Source: Bacillota bacterium
Lineage (GTDB): Bacteria; Bacillota_I; Bacilli_A; RF39; UBA660
Length of the DNA: 64,000 nt
NCBI GenBank assembly: GCA_023430885.1
Contig: JAEYYH010000005.1
Span: forward strand, 1-64,000
Direction of reading: 5' to 3'
Part shown: one piece after another, positions 8,934 to 18,447 of the stretch
Position numbering within the stretch: position 1 is the first letter of the stretch
Layout of the letters: each line of letters begins with the position of its first letter
Notes under the pieces: model-generated
Databases searched by the model: none
The model's input: only the letters and a program-made list of their open reading frames with translations
What the model was told of the DNA's origin: nothing
Translations under genes and position numbers: made by a program

Positions 8934-9938
8934 GTGGAAGATAGAATAGTTAGTGAAACAAAATTAGAGGATGATAAATTTGAAGGTAGCATAAGACCTG
9001 AACATCTAGAAGAATATATTGGACAAAGTGAAGTTAAAGAAAATCTTGGTATTTTCATTAAAGCAGCTAAGATGCGTGATGAACCACTTGATCATGTTCT
9101 ATTATATGGTCCTCCGGGACTAGGTAAAACAACTTTAGCATATATAATTGCTAATGAGTTAGATAATGGTATAAAAACAACAAGCGGTCCAGCTATTGAA
9201 AAAAGTGGCGATTTAGCCGCAGTCTTATCTACTCTTGAACCTGGCGATGTACTATTTATTGATGAAATACATCGTATACCTAGATTTATCGAAGAAATTC
9301 TTTATTCAGCTATGGAGGATTTCACTTTAAATATAATCGTTGGAAGTGATTCTAGCAGCCGTAATATCAAAATAGATTTGCCACCATTTACATTAGTAGG
9401 GGCAACTACTAGAGCGGGTGATCTTACAGGGCCACTTCGTGATAGATTTGGAATTATTTCAAAGTTAAATTATTATACGATTGAAGAACTTACTACAATT
9501 GTAAAAAGAACAAGTAGAGTACTTGACTGTCCAATTACTGATGATGCAGCAGTAGAACTTGCTAGAAGAAGTAGAGGGACACCTAGAATAGCAAATCGCT
9601 TATTTAAACGAGTTAGAGACTATGCACTTGTCATGGGTAGTGGTATAATAGACTTTGAAGTAGCAAACATGGCCCTTAATAAGTTAAAAGTTGATTCATT
9701 TGGATTAGATGAAACAGATTATAATTTATTAAAAGCTATTATAGAAAAATTTAATGGTGGACCTGTTGGTATTGATGCAATAGCATCTTCAATTGGTGAA
9801 GAACAAACAACAATTGAAGATGTATATGAACCATATTTATTACAAAATGGCTTTCTAAAAAGAACAAATCGTGGTAGAATGGTTACAGACAAAGCTTACA
9901 AACATCTGAAGATTAACAGACAAGATTCCATGTTTTAG
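8934..9938 (+). CDS. ruvB: Holliday junction branch migration ATPase RuvB
   Basis: RuvB is the AAA+ motor that drives branch migration with RuvA. It starts at GTG 8934 after GTGAGGTGATTAA. The protein has 334 residues, normal for the family. It shows RPEHLEEYIGQ, Walker A GPPGLGKTT at 59-67, Walker B FIDEIHR around 110-116, sensor 1 VGATTRAG, and a C-terminal winged helix ending in RTNRGRMVTDKAYKHL. All signature motifs are intact. ruvC is absent here, as in most Firmicutes. Confidence 0.97.
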   Translation: MEDRIVSETKLEDDKFEGSIRPEHLEEYIGQSEVKENLGIFIKAAKMRDEPLDHVLLYGPPGLGKTTLAYIIANELDNGIKTTSGPAIEKSGDLAAVLSTLEPGDVLFIDEIHRIPRFIEEILYSAMEDFTLNIIVGSDSSSRNIKIDLPPFTLVGATTRAGDLTGPLRDRFGIISKLNYYTIEELTTIVKRTSRVLDCPITDDAAVELARRSRGTPRIANRLFKRVRDYALVMGSGIIDFEVANMALNKLKVDSFGLDETDYNLLKAIIEKFNGGPVGIDAIASSIGEEQTTIEDVYEPYLLQNGFLKRTNRGRMVTDKAYKHLKINRQDSMF

Positions 9939-9946
9939 GAGGGTTT

Positions 9947-10573
9947 ATGGAAAGAATATTCAATTTAGAAGACAAAGAATTAAATATGAGAGATGTTTTA
10001 TATGAACGTCTTAAGAAACAACGTCTAGAGGACTTGGCAATAGTTAACCAAAAATATGTAGGTGGAGAACTTGAAGACAAGATTGATCAAATTGAACATG
10101 ATTTTGATTTTAATTTAGAAAAATTAGATTTTATACCTGAATTAGCTGGCAGAGATGCCATGATTCAAAGAAAATTTACTGAGATGGCTTTATACATAGA
10201 TGATATGGATATCAATAAAGGCAATAGTCTTGATGCCATATTAACTTTTGGAGCAGTAATAAGTAAAGTACCAACACATGTTGAATACTTAGATAATGAA
10301 AGTGCTTTTCTTTTAGCGACGACTATGTCATCACTTCCTTTAAGTGATTATGAATCTCATGGTCAAATAGTTTCTAATTCAATATTACTTGAAAGTGTTA
10401 AAACTAAATCAAGTGATATGAAAGATAGAAGAAACATGATTTATGACATGTTTGACTATTGTGATGCAGTAGCATATGAAGATATGTCACAAGCAGAATA
10501 TAAAAACGCTATTGGTGACTGCATTCGCATTGTTAATAGTTATGAAATAGAAAATCCGACTAAAACAAAATAA
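9947..10573 (+). CDS. Protein of unknown function downstream of ruvB
   Basis: A 208-residue acidic soluble protein, with the start eight bases after ruvB behind AGGAGG. It is predicted mostly helical, with no signal peptide, membrane segment or recognisable catalytic motif. It is the last gene of the priA-to-ruvB run, closed by a terminator that overlaps its stop codon. Function unknown. Confidence 0.7.
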   Translation: MERIFNLEDKELNMRDVLYERLKKQRLEDLAIVNQKYVGGELEDKIDQIEHDFDFNLEKLDFIPELAGRDAMIQRKFTEMALYIDDMDINKGNSLDAILTFGAVISKVPTHVEYLDNESAFLLATTMSSLPLSDYESHGQIVSNSILLESVKTKSSDMKDRRNMIYDMFDYCDAVAYEDMSQAEYKNAIGDCIRIVNSYEIENPTKTK

Positions 10574-10597
10574 CAATCCTTATGGATTGTTTTTTTA
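10572..10597 (+). terminator. Rho-independent terminator
   Basis: AACAATCC, loop TTAT, GGATTGTT plus T-run. It ends the ruvAB-containing transcription unit. Confidence 0.9.
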
Positions 10598-10664
10598 TTA
10601 ATTTATAAGTTCAAAATATTATTTATATGATATAATATAACGAGTTAAAGAGGTGCAATTATAT

Positions 10665-11690
10665 ATGAAAACAGATGATTTTGATTACTATCTACCAGAG
10701 GAATTAATAGCGCAAACTCCGCTAAAGAAAAGAGATACTTCAAGAATGCTTGTTCTTGATAAAGAAACTGGAGAAACAGAACATAAACATTTTAATAATA
10801 TAACGAGTTACTTACGTAGTGGGGATGTTTTAGTACTTAATGACACTAAAGTTATTCCGGCTAGACTTCTTGGCGTTAAAGAAGAAACTAATGCTGTAAT
10901 AGAAGTGTTAATGTTAAAAGAAAAAGAAGAAAATACATGGGAATGTTTATCTAAACCTGCTAAAAGAATTAAGATTGGAACCATTGTCGATTTTGGTGAA
11001 GGCAAACTTAAAGCTGAATGTATAGGACTTGGTGAAGAGGGAATTAGAATATTTAAATTCATTTTTACAGGTATATTTTATGAAATACTAGATAGTTTAG
11101 GTGAGATGCCACTACCTCCATATATCCATGAGAAATTAGAAGATAAAGATAGATATCAAACGGTATATGCTAAGAATATTGGTAGTGCAGCAGCTCCAAC
11201 AGCCGGCTTACATTTTACTTTAGACCTTTTAGAAGAAATAAAAGCAAAAGGCGTAAAAATTGAATATGTAACACTTCACGTTGGACTTGGTACTTTTAGA
11301 CCAGTAAGCGTTGAAGATATAAACAATCATAAAATGCATTCAGAATATTATACAATGAGTAAAGAAACAGCTGATTTTCTAAATGATGCTAAAGCAAGAG
11401 GTAATAGAATTATCAGTGTTGGAACAACATCAACAAGAACACTTGAAACTATTATGAATCTATATGGAGCATTTAAAGAATGTAGTGGCTGGACAGATAT
11501 ATTTATTTATCCGGGTTACGAATTTAAAGCAATAGATTGTCTAATAACTAATTTTCATTTACCAAAATCAACGCTTGTTATGCTAGTCAGTGCTCTAGCT
11601 GGAAGGGAACACATACTAAATGCTTATAAAGAAGCAGTAGAAGAAAAATATCGTTTCTTCTCATTCGGAGATTGTATGTTTATAAAATAA
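10665..11690 (+). CDS. queA: S-adenosylmethionine:tRNA ribosyltransferase-isomerase QueA
   Basis: QueA transfers the ribosyl part of SAM to 7-aminomethyl-7-deazaguanine in tRNA, making epoxyqueuosine. The ATG at 10665 follows AAAGAGGTGC; the longer GTG start at 10653 would use the ribosome site itself as codons. The 341 residues carry DDFDYYLPEELIAQTPL, LNDTKVIPARL, and APTAGLHFT with THVGLGTFRPV-type spacing (TLHVGLGTFRPV). A TATAAT element at 10631-10636 is a plausible -10. tgt and queG are not in the window, so the rest of the pathway must lie elsewhere. Confidence 0.96.
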   Translation: MKTDDFDYYLPEELIAQTPLKKRDTSRMLVLDKETGETEHKHFNNITSYLRSGDVLVLNDTKVIPARLLGVKEETNAVIEVLMLKEKEENTWECLSKPAKRIKIGTIVDFGEGKLKAECIGLGEEGIRIFKFIFTGIFYEILDSLGEMPLPPYIHEKLEDKDRYQTVYAKNIGSAAAPTAGLHFTLDLLEEIKAKGVKIEYVTLHVGLGTFRPVSVEDINNHKMHSEYYTMSKETADFLNDAKARGNRIISVGTTSTRTLETIMNLYGAFKECSGWTDIFIYPGYEFKAIDCLITNFHLPKSTLVMLVSALAGREHILNAYKEAVEEKYRFFSFGDCMFIK

Positions 11691-12667
11691 TGGTTAATCC
11701 ATATCAAAAAATAAGTGATATTACGGCTAGGTATTTAGCGTATTTTGGTGATTATAATATAAGTGATTTAGAGTTTATAAAGGGCTTAAATAAAATTGTG
11801 CTTGCTCATAATTTTCCTATAATTAATAGAAGATATCGTGTTACTAGAGATTTAAATACAAATTATAATTATGCATATGACTTTTTAGGTTCAATAAAAG
11901 GTGCGTATGCTGATCATCTAAAAGAAGCTTGGAATAATCATACCTTCAATTTTAAAAGTAATAAAATTCCAAGTAGGGCTACTTCTGGATTTAATAATCA
12001 AACTGGTAAAAGAGAAATAATCTTTCCGGTTTGTAATACTCTTGAAGATAGCTATGCTATAACGCACGAGATAATGCATGATTATAATATGGATATAAAT
12101 AATTATTCAATGTCAAGAAATCTTATAACAGAAGCTATTTCTATATGTGCTGAAATGTTGCAAGAAGACTATTTTGCTAAAATTCCAATTACTCCTATTG
12201 AATATAAAAAAAACATGCCTAATGATATGGCTGCTATTTTATATAAAGCTGTAAGTGTTCAATATCAAATTGATGTAATAGAAAAATATTTAATTGAAAA
12301 CGAGATATGCTATGACAATTTTTGTGACATAGTAGAAAATAGATCTAATAGAGATATCAAAATAGGTAATGAAGTATTTACGGAAATAATTAGAAATGGT
12401 GAACTTGATATTGATACAGAACAAAGATATATAATTGGTATATTATTAGCTTCGCTAATGCACCAAAATATTTTAGATAATCCAAACAAAATAGGTGACT
12501 TTATTACTTTAAATGAAAATATTAATGAATTAGAATTAGATGAAGTATTTAAAATGTTTAATCTTTCATTAATTAGTGAAGATGGTATTATTTTAAAAGT
12601 TGAAGATCCATCTTTAGATGTACTAGAAAAAGCTTATATCAAAGAGATAAAAAGAAGAAGGTTATAA
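11690..12667 (+). CDS. Putative zinc metallopeptidase-like protein (HEIMH)
   Basis: 325 residues from the ATG that overlaps the queA stop (TAATG), indicating translational coupling. The frame extends upstream to a TTG at 11672 without a better site. HEIMH at 126-130 matches the HExxH zincin pattern, and a Glu in NLITEAISICAEM about 20 residues on could be the third zinc ligand, as in gluzincins. No signal peptide or membrane segment, so any activity would be cytoplasmic. The position between queA and miaA, both tRNA-modification genes, does not by itself explain its job. The fold is not otherwise recognised. Confidence 0.6.
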   Translation: MVNPYQKISDITARYLAYFGDYNISDLEFIKGLNKIVLAHNFPIINRRYRVTRDLNTNYNYAYDFLGSIKGAYADHLKEAWNNHTFNFKSNKIPSRATSGFNNQTGKREIIFPVCNTLEDSYAITHEIMHDYNMDINNYSMSRNLITEAISICAEMLQEDYFAKIPITPIEYKKNMPNDMAAILYKAVSVQYQIDVIEKYLIENEICYDNFCDIVENRSNRDIKIGNEVFTEIIRNGELDIDTEQRYIIGILLASLMHQNILDNPNKIGDFITLNENINELELDEVFKMFNLSLISEDGIILKVEDPSLDVLEKAYIKEIKRRRL

Positions 12668-12670
12668 TAT

Positions 12671-13555
12671 ATGAAGAAAGTTATCGTCATATTAGGTCCA
12701 ACAGCAGTAGGTAAAACTAAAATGAGTGTTGAACTAGCTAAAAATCTTAATGGTGAAATTATTAATTCTGATAGTACACAGATTTATAAAGAACTTAATA
12801 TTGCTACAGCAAAAATAACTGAAGAAGAAAAAGAAGGTATTCCGCATCATTTATTTGATATAAAAGCAAAGGAAGATAATTATACAGTATATGATTATCA
12901 AAAAGATTGCAGAGAAAAAATAGATGATATTTTGAAAAGAGATAAGACTCCTATTTTAGTAGGTGGTACTGGTTTATATATAAAAGCAGCTTTATATAAT
13001 TATGAATTTGAAGAGCAACAATCTAGAAGTGATTACAGTGCTTTTACAACAGAAGAATTATACAATAAGTTATTATCTATTGATCCAGATACAACTATTC
13101 ATTTAAATAATCGTCAAAGAATAGAAAGATTTCTTGACTATTATAATGAAACAGGTAACCTTCCTAGTAAGGAAAAAAGTGATAAACTTTTATATGATAC
13201 TTTATTTATAGGACTCACTACCGATAGAGAAGTTCTATATGGCAGAATTAATAAAAGAGTAGATGCTATGATAGATAGTGGCTTACTTAATGAAGCTAAA
13301 TGGGTATATGAATCAGGTTGTAGAACTAAGGCCATTACAACGCCAATAGGTTACAAGGAACTATTCTCGTATTTTGAAGGGAAAGAGTCATTAGAGACTT
13401 GTTTAGATAAGATTAAACAAGATAGTAGGAGATACGCTAAAAGGCAGTATACATGGTTTAATAATCAAATGGAAGTAACATGGTTTAATGTTAACTTTGA
13501 TGATTTTAATAAGACCATAGATACAGTATGTGATTACATAAAAAAGAGAAACTAG
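12671..13555 (+). CDS. miaA: tRNA dimethylallyltransferase MiaA
   Basis: MiaA adds the dimethylallyl group to A37 of tRNAs reading UNN codons. The 294 residues begin with the P-loop GPTAVGKTKMSVELA, then NSDSTQIYKELNIATAKI (substrate-binding DSxQ element) and PHHLFDI. GGTGLYIKAALYNYEF and RRYAKRQYTWF complete the family signatures. It starts three bases after the previous stop and overlaps the stop of convergent rnjA by four bases. Confidence 0.96.
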   Translation: MKKVIVILGPTAVGKTKMSVELAKNLNGEIINSDSTQIYKELNIATAKITEEEKEGIPHHLFDIKAKEDNYTVYDYQKDCREKIDDILKRDKTPILVGGTGLYIKAALYNYEFEEQQSRSDYSAFTTEELYNKLLSIDPDTTIHLNNRQRIERFLDYYNETGNLPSKEKSDKLLYDTLFIGLTTDREVLYGRINKRVDAMIDSGLLNEAKWVYESGCRTKAITTPIGYKELFSYFEGKESLETCLDKIKQDSRRYAKRQYTWFNNQMEVTWFNVNFDDFNKTIDTVCDYIKKRN

Positions 13556-13580
13556 TTTGTAACTTTAGTTTCTCTTTTTA
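13541..13580. terminator. Bidirectional terminator overlapping both stop codons
   Basis: AAAAAGAGAAACTA at 13541-13554 pairs with TAGTTTCTCTTTTT at 13566-13579, a 14-bp stem with 11-base loop. It has T-runs on both strands and covers the last codons of miaA and rnjA. Confidence 0.8.
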
Positions 13581-15243
13581 TATTCATAATTACGGGTAAT
13601 ATAATAGGTTTTCTTCCTGTTATTTCATATATATATTCTGATAATTCAGTAATAATTTGACTCTTTATTTCAGTATAATTAATATTTGTACTTATCTTAG
13701 CATTAATAGCATGTCTTGCTACTTCTTCTAATTTCTTAAGCATTGCAATATTTTCATTAACTTGAACAAATCCTCTTGTTGTAATGTTTGGATTAGTAAG
13801 TAGTTTGCCATTTATTACATCAATATTTGATATAACAACAACAATACCATCATTAGCCATTATCTTACGGTCTTTCATAACAGCATTAGATACATCACCA
13901 ATACGATTACCATCTACATATATATCTCCAGCTTGAACAGTTCCTGCTTTTGTTATATTGCCCTTATAAAGTGATAATACATCACCATTACTTAGAACAA
14001 AAGTATTCTCTCTCGGAATACCACAATCAACTGCTAAATCAGCATGAGTTTTAAGCATACGATATTCACCATGGAATGGCATGAAATATTTTGGATTAAT
14101 AAGTCTAATCATAAGTTTTAATTCTTCTTGACTAGCATGTCCAGAAGTATGTATATCTGAAAGTAGTGTATTAGTATAAACTCTTACACCTTTTAAATAT
14201 AATTTATTTATAGTTCTAGAAATACTTAAAGCATTTCCTGGTATAGCACTTGATGAAAAGACAACTATATCAGAAGGCTGTACTTTAATTTGTCTATGTG
14301 TTCCATTAGCTATTCTAGATAGAGCAGCAAGTGGTTCACCTTGACTACCTGTACAAAGTAAACATACTTTGTGAGGTGGTAAATGAACAGCTTCATCAGG
14401 TGTAATAAATAAATCTTTATTCTTTATATAACCACCTTGAATTGATATTTCTAAGTTGTTATCCATACTACGCCCAAATACAGCAATTTTTCTATCGTTC
14501 TTTTTACAAGTATCAACAATATGTTTTAATCTATATATATTAGAAGCAAATGTAGCAATTATAATTCTGCTACCAGCATGTCTAATAAATATATCTTGTA
14601 ACGCTTCATCAACCTTTGTTTCACTAGTTGAAAAACCTTCATTTAGTGCATTAGTTGAATCTGACAAAAGCAAACTAACTCCTTCTTTACCAATTTTTGA
14701 CATCTTATATAAATTAGCCATTGGTCCAATTGGAGTTAAATCAAATTTAAAGTCTCCGGTAGTAACAACATTACCATTTGGTGTATGTATGCACATACCA
14801 TGTGAATCTGGAATAGAGTGAGTAGTTCTAAAAAACTCAACACTCATATTCTTAAACTTAACAACCGTTTCTTCCGTATAAACAATTAAATTTTTATATT
14901 GGATATTTCTTTCTTCCAATTTTTTTCTTATTAATCCGACTGCCTGATTAGGAGCATATATAACAGGTATATTTACTTGTTGTAACAAGAATGGAATACC
15001 TCCTATATGATCCTCATGCCCATGTGTAATAAATAATCCCTTAATTTTACTTTCATTTTTCTTTAAGAAAGTATAATCTGGAATAACGTAATCGATTCCC
15101 ATTAATTCTCCTGCAGGAAATATGACTCCTGCATCCGTAATTATAATTTCGTTTCCATGCATAACACAATACATATTTTTACCAACTTCGCCTAGACCGC
15201 CTAGGGCAAAGATTTTTGTGTCTGCATCATCAAAAATTTTCAT
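13552..15243 (-). CDS. rnjA: Ribonuclease J
   Basis: RNase J is the 5'-3' exonuclease/endonuclease central to Firmicute mRNA decay. AAAGGAGCGTTTATG marks the start at 15243, five codons inside the longest frame, giving 563 residues. The metallo-beta-lactamase core shows HGHEDHIGG (zinc ligands), beta-CASP signatures (HTSGHASQEELK, PKYFMPFHGEYRML) and the C-terminal domain ending in PVIMNIKRE. It is transcribed alone against miaA. Only one RNase J is seen here; whether it is J1 or J2 cannot be told. Confidence 0.95.
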   Translation of the reverse strand: MKIFDDADTKIFALGGLGEVGKNMYCVMHGNEIIITDAGVIFPAGELMGIDYVIPDYTFLKKNESKIKGLFITHGHEDHIGGIPFLLQQVNIPVIYAPNQAVGLIRKKLEERNIQYKNLIVYTEETVVKFKNMSVEFFRTTHSIPDSHGMCIHTPNGNVVTTGDFKFDLTPIGPMANLYKMSKIGKEGVSLLLSDSTNALNEGFSTSETKVDEALQDIFIRHAGSRIIIATFASNIYRLKHIVDTCKKNDRKIAVFGRSMDNNLEISIQGGYIKNKDLFITPDEAVHLPPHKVCLLCTGSQGEPLAALSRIANGTHRQIKVQPSDIVVFSSSAIPGNALSISRTINKLYLKGVRVYTNTLLSDIHTSGHASQEELKLMIRLINPKYFMPFHGEYRMLKTHADLAVDCGIPRENTFVLSNGDVLSLYKGNITKAGTVQAGDIYVDGNRIGDVSNAVMKDRKIMANDGIVVVISNIDVINGKLLTNPNITTRGFVQVNENIAMLKKLEEVARHAINAKISTNINYTEIKSQIITELSEYIYEITGRKPIILPVIMNIKRETKVTN

Positions 15244-15366
15244 AAACGCTCCTTTCATTTTTGTTTTGAAAAATCAACTATATAATTATATCTTTTTTTT
15301 TGCCTTTTGTCTAGCATTTTAGCCTTAGATAGTGTAAAATGTTTATAGATAGAGAAGGTGAAACAC

Positions 15367-16368
15367 ATGGGGTTATTTGACAAATTTAAAAACCTATTTA
15401 ATGCTAAAGAAAGCAAAGAAACAAAAGAAATAAAAGAAGAAAAAGAGGATTTAATAAGTTATGAAGAAGGTTTAGAGAAAACAAGAAATGTTTTTGTAAA
15501 CAAATTAAACTTATTAAATAGTAAATATAAAAAAGTAAGTGAAGAATATTTTGAAGATTTAGAAGAAATACTTATTATGGCAGATATTGGTGTTAATACA
15601 GTAATGGAGTTTATTAATAAACTAAAATATCGTGTTAAACATGAAAATATAGTTGATTCTAAAGACTTAATGGAAATTATAGTTGATGAGATGTTTGTTA
15701 TCTATGTAGGTAAGGATATCTTAGTTAATAAAATTAACTATTCTAAAGAAGGGCCAACGGTTATCTTATTTGTAGGAGTTAATGGTGCAGGTAAAACAAC
15801 AACTATTGGTAAACTTGCTTATAAACTTAAAAAAGAAGGCAAAAAAGTTATGATGATAGCAGGAGATACTTTTAGAGCTGGCGCTGTTGAACAAATAGAG
15901 CAGTGGGGAAAAAGAGTAGACTGTGAAGTAGTATTTAAAGATACAACTGATGCTGCTAGTGTTATCTTTGATGGTTTAACTAAAGCTAAAGAAGAAAACT
16001 ATGATGTTGTTCTTGTTGATACAGCAGGTAGACTTCAGAATAAAGAAAATTTAATGCGAGAACTAGAAAAAATAAATAAAGTAATTGGAAATATTATTCC
16101 TGAAGCTCCACACGAAACACTTTTAGTAATTGATGCTACTACTGGTCAAAACGGTATTAGTCAAGCTAAAAGCTTTAAAGAAATAACTAATATAACAGGT
16201 ATTGTTTTATCTAAGTTAGATGGTACTGCTAAAGGTGGTATAGTTCTAGCTATTAAAGAAAGCGTTAATCTTCCAGTAAAATATGTTGGAATGGGCGAAA
16301 AATTAGATGATCTAAGAGTATTTGATATAGAAAAATATATATATGGTTTATTTAAGGATTTAGGGTGA
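15367..16368 (+). CDS. ftsY: Signal recognition particle receptor FtsY
   Basis: FtsY docks SRP-ribosome complexes at the membrane through a GTPase cycle with Ffh. The ATG at 15367 follows AGAAGGTGAAACAC; the frame opens at GTG 15358. In 333 residues there is a very short acidic/basic A region (GLFDKFKNLFNAKESKE), then the N domain and G domain: GVNGAGKTTTIGKLA, DTFRAGAVEQ, DTAGR, SKLDGTAKGG. The reduced A domain is usual in Gram-positives. It is first of a ftsY-ylxM-herA-like unit. Confidence 0.97.
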   Translation: MGLFDKFKNLFNAKESKETKEIKEEKEDLISYEEGLEKTRNVFVNKLNLLNSKYKKVSEEYFEDLEEILIMADIGVNTVMEFINKLKYRVKHENIVDSKDLMEIIVDEMFVIYVGKDILVNKINYSKEGPTVILFVGVNGAGKTTTIGKLAYKLKKEGKKVMMIAGDTFRAGAVEQIEQWGKRVDCEVVFKDTTDAASVIFDGLTKAKEENYDVVLVDTAGRLQNKENLMRELEKINKVIGNIIPEAPHETLLVIDATTGQNGISQAKSFKEITNITGIVLSKLDGTAKGGIVLAIKESVNLPVKYVGMGEKLDDLRVFDIEKYIYGLFKDLG

Positions 16369-16373
16369 TTTAA

Positions 16374-16670
16374 ATGGAAATGGATAAGGAAATATACTTA
16401 ACAGGTTTATATGATTACTATAGTGAATTATTAACAGATAAACAAAAATTATACTTTGAAGATTATTATTTTAATAATTTAAGTCTAGCTGAAATAGCAG
16501 AAAATCAAGAAACAAGTAGAAATGCGATTCATAAACAAATAAAAGATACAGAAAACAAGTTATTAATGTTTGAAGATAAATTAAAATTATGTCAAAAATA
16601 TAATGAACTTAGAGAAGTAATAAAAGATTTAGATGAAGATATAAAACAGCAAATTGAAGAATTAATATAA
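16374..16670 (+). CDS. ylxM: YlxM-type helix-turn-helix protein associated with SRP
   Basis: 98 residues with a sigma-70 region 4-like helix-turn-helix (LSLAEIAENQETSRNAIHKQIKDTENKL), the mark of the UPF0122/YlxM family. In Firmicutes this gene lies between ftsY and ffh and is reported to modulate the SRP pathway. Here it follows ftsY by five bases, but ffh is replaced by a HerA-like gene. A second Met two codons in is an alternative start. Confidence 0.9.
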   Translation: MEMDKEIYLTGLYDYYSELLTDKQKLYFEDYYFNNLSLAEIAENQETSRNAIHKQIKDTENKLLMFEDKLKLCQKYNELREVIKDLDEDIKQQIEELI

Positions 16671-16684
16671 GGGGATGATGTTTA

Positions 16685-18442
16685 ATGTTTGGTAAAATAG
16701 TTTATTTAACTGATACTTTAGCGCATATTGAAATACCAGAAGGTACTCCAGTAGCTGAAAACTTAATGAATATGCATGTTATTTTTGAAGACAATAACAA
16801 GAAAATTGTTGGTGAAGTTGCTGATATTGATACAAAAATAGTTAAAGTTAGATTTTTAGGTGAAGTAGTAGATGGTAAGTTTATAGGTGGTGTTATTAGA
16901 AAACCCACTTTACAAGCAAGACTTAGAGTTATAAGTAAAGAAGAATTAGGTATTATTGTAGGTGAAGAAGGACCAGGAAGTATGCAACTTGGAGTATCAC
17001 CATTATATGATGATTGTCCGATCAGAATGGATATTAATGATTTCTTTAGTAACCATATGGCTATATTTGGTAATACTGGTTCAGGTAAATCTTATGGAGT
17101 AGCAAGATTACTTCAAAATGTATTTAGTGATCCAAACTTTATGCCATTTAAGTCAAACTTCTTAATATTTGATGCCTATGGTGAATACCATAATGCATTT
17201 CAAGATATTAATAAAATAAATCCTAATTATAACTTTAAATACTATACAACATCTAAAACTGCTGCCAAAGAAAATTTATTATCTCTTCCATTATGGTTAT
17301 TAAATAATGATGACTATGCTTTATTATTACAAGCAGAAACACATTCACAATTAACTATTATTGAAAGAATGTTAAAATTAGTTAATATATTTGTTAGTGA
17401 TGATGATGTATCTAGAAGATACTGTAATCATGTTATTGCTAAAGCTATGATGGCTATATTATTTACTAATCAAACATCAGCAAGTAAAAAGAACGATGTA
17501 TTTTCAGTACTAGCTACTTGTACTACAACTGAGTTTAACTTAGAAGCAGTAGTTCATGGAGTAGGGTATACTCGTAAATTTAGAGATTTATTCATTATAG
17601 ATACAGCTGGACAATTTCCAGAAAGTAATTTAATGGTTGAATATATTTCATCATTTATTGATGAAGGACTTGATACATATGAACCAAGATTAATTAAGTA
17701 TTTCACTCTTGAAGATTTAGAGAGAGCTCTTGCATTTACTTTAATTAGTGAAGGACTTCTTAAGAATGAAAAGATGTATAATGAAGCAGTAACTTTAAAA
17801 GTTAGATTACATGCTTTAACAATAGGTGAAAATTCACTATACTTAAGATATCCACAGTTTATAACACTTGAAAATTACGTAGCAAGTTTAATATCAGTAA
17901 ATGGACGTAAAGCCCAAATAATAAACTTCAATCTTGAAGATATTGATGATACATTTGCTAAAACAGTAACTAAAATATATACAAGAATGTTATTTGATTT
18001 TACTAAGAGACTTAGTGCTAGAGCATCAATACCATTCCATATTCTTTTAGAAGAATCACACCGTTATGTTCAAGCAGATGGTGATAAATTCTTACTAGGA
18101 TATAATATATTTGAACGTGTAGCAAAAGAAGGTCGTAAATATGGACTTATCTTTAATCTTATATCTCAAAGACCAGTTGAAATATCTGATACAGTTATTT
18201 CACAGTGTAGTAACTTCTTAATATTCAAGATGAATCATCCAAGAGATCTTGAATATATTGAAAAAATGCTTCCAAATATTAGTAAAGAAGTAGTAGAAAA
18301 ACAAAAAACATTACAACCAGGAACTTGCGTAGCATTTGGTAAAGCATTTAAAATACCAATGATAGTTAAAATGGAAAAACCAAATCCAGAACCATACAGT
18401 AGCAACTGTGATGTATTTAATGTATGGCAAGTTAAGAGGTAA
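16685..18442 (+). CDS. HerA/DUF87-type ATPase
   Basis: A 585-residue FtsK/HerA-superfamily ATPase. An N-terminal HAS-barrel-like beta domain (about 1-100, including KIVYLTDTLAHIEIPEGTPVAE) precedes Walker A GNTGSGKS near residue 128. The distal ATPase half has LLEESHRY, a Walker B variant with paired Glu, followed by ISQRPVEISDTVISQCSNF, the sensor/arginine-finger region typical of HerA. HerA forms hexameric DNA translocases, usually paired with the nuclease NurA. No NurA, Sir2 or other nuclease partner is adjacent; the neighbour is a membrane protein. Housekeeping DNA processing or an orphan defence-type ATPase both remain possible. Confidence 0.85.
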   Translation: MFGKIVYLTDTLAHIEIPEGTPVAENLMNMHVIFEDNNKKIVGEVADIDTKIVKVRFLGEVVDGKFIGGVIRKPTLQARLRVISKEELGIIVGEEGPGSMQLGVSPLYDDCPIRMDINDFFSNHMAIFGNTGSGKSYGVARLLQNVFSDPNFMPFKSNFLIFDAYGEYHNAFQDINKINPNYNFKYYTTSKTAAKENLLSLPLWLLNNDDYALLLQAETHSQLTIIERMLKLVNIFVSDDDVSRRYCNHVIAKAMMAILFTNQTSASKKNDVFSVLATCTTTEFNLEAVVHGVGYTRKFRDLFIIDTAGQFPESNLMVEYISSFIDEGLDTYEPRLIKYFTLEDLERALAFTLISEGLLKNEKMYNEAVTLKVRLHALTIGENSLYLRYPQFITLENYVASLISVNGRKAQIINFNLEDIDDTFAKTVTKIYTRMLFDFTKRLSARASIPFHILLEESHRYVQADGDKFLLGYNIFERVAKEGRKYGLIFNLISQRPVEISDTVISQCSNFLIFKMNHPRDLEYIEKMLPNISKEVVEKQKTLQPGTCVAFGKAFKIPMIVKMEKPNPEPYSSNCDVFNVWQVKR

Positions 18443-18447
18443 TAATT

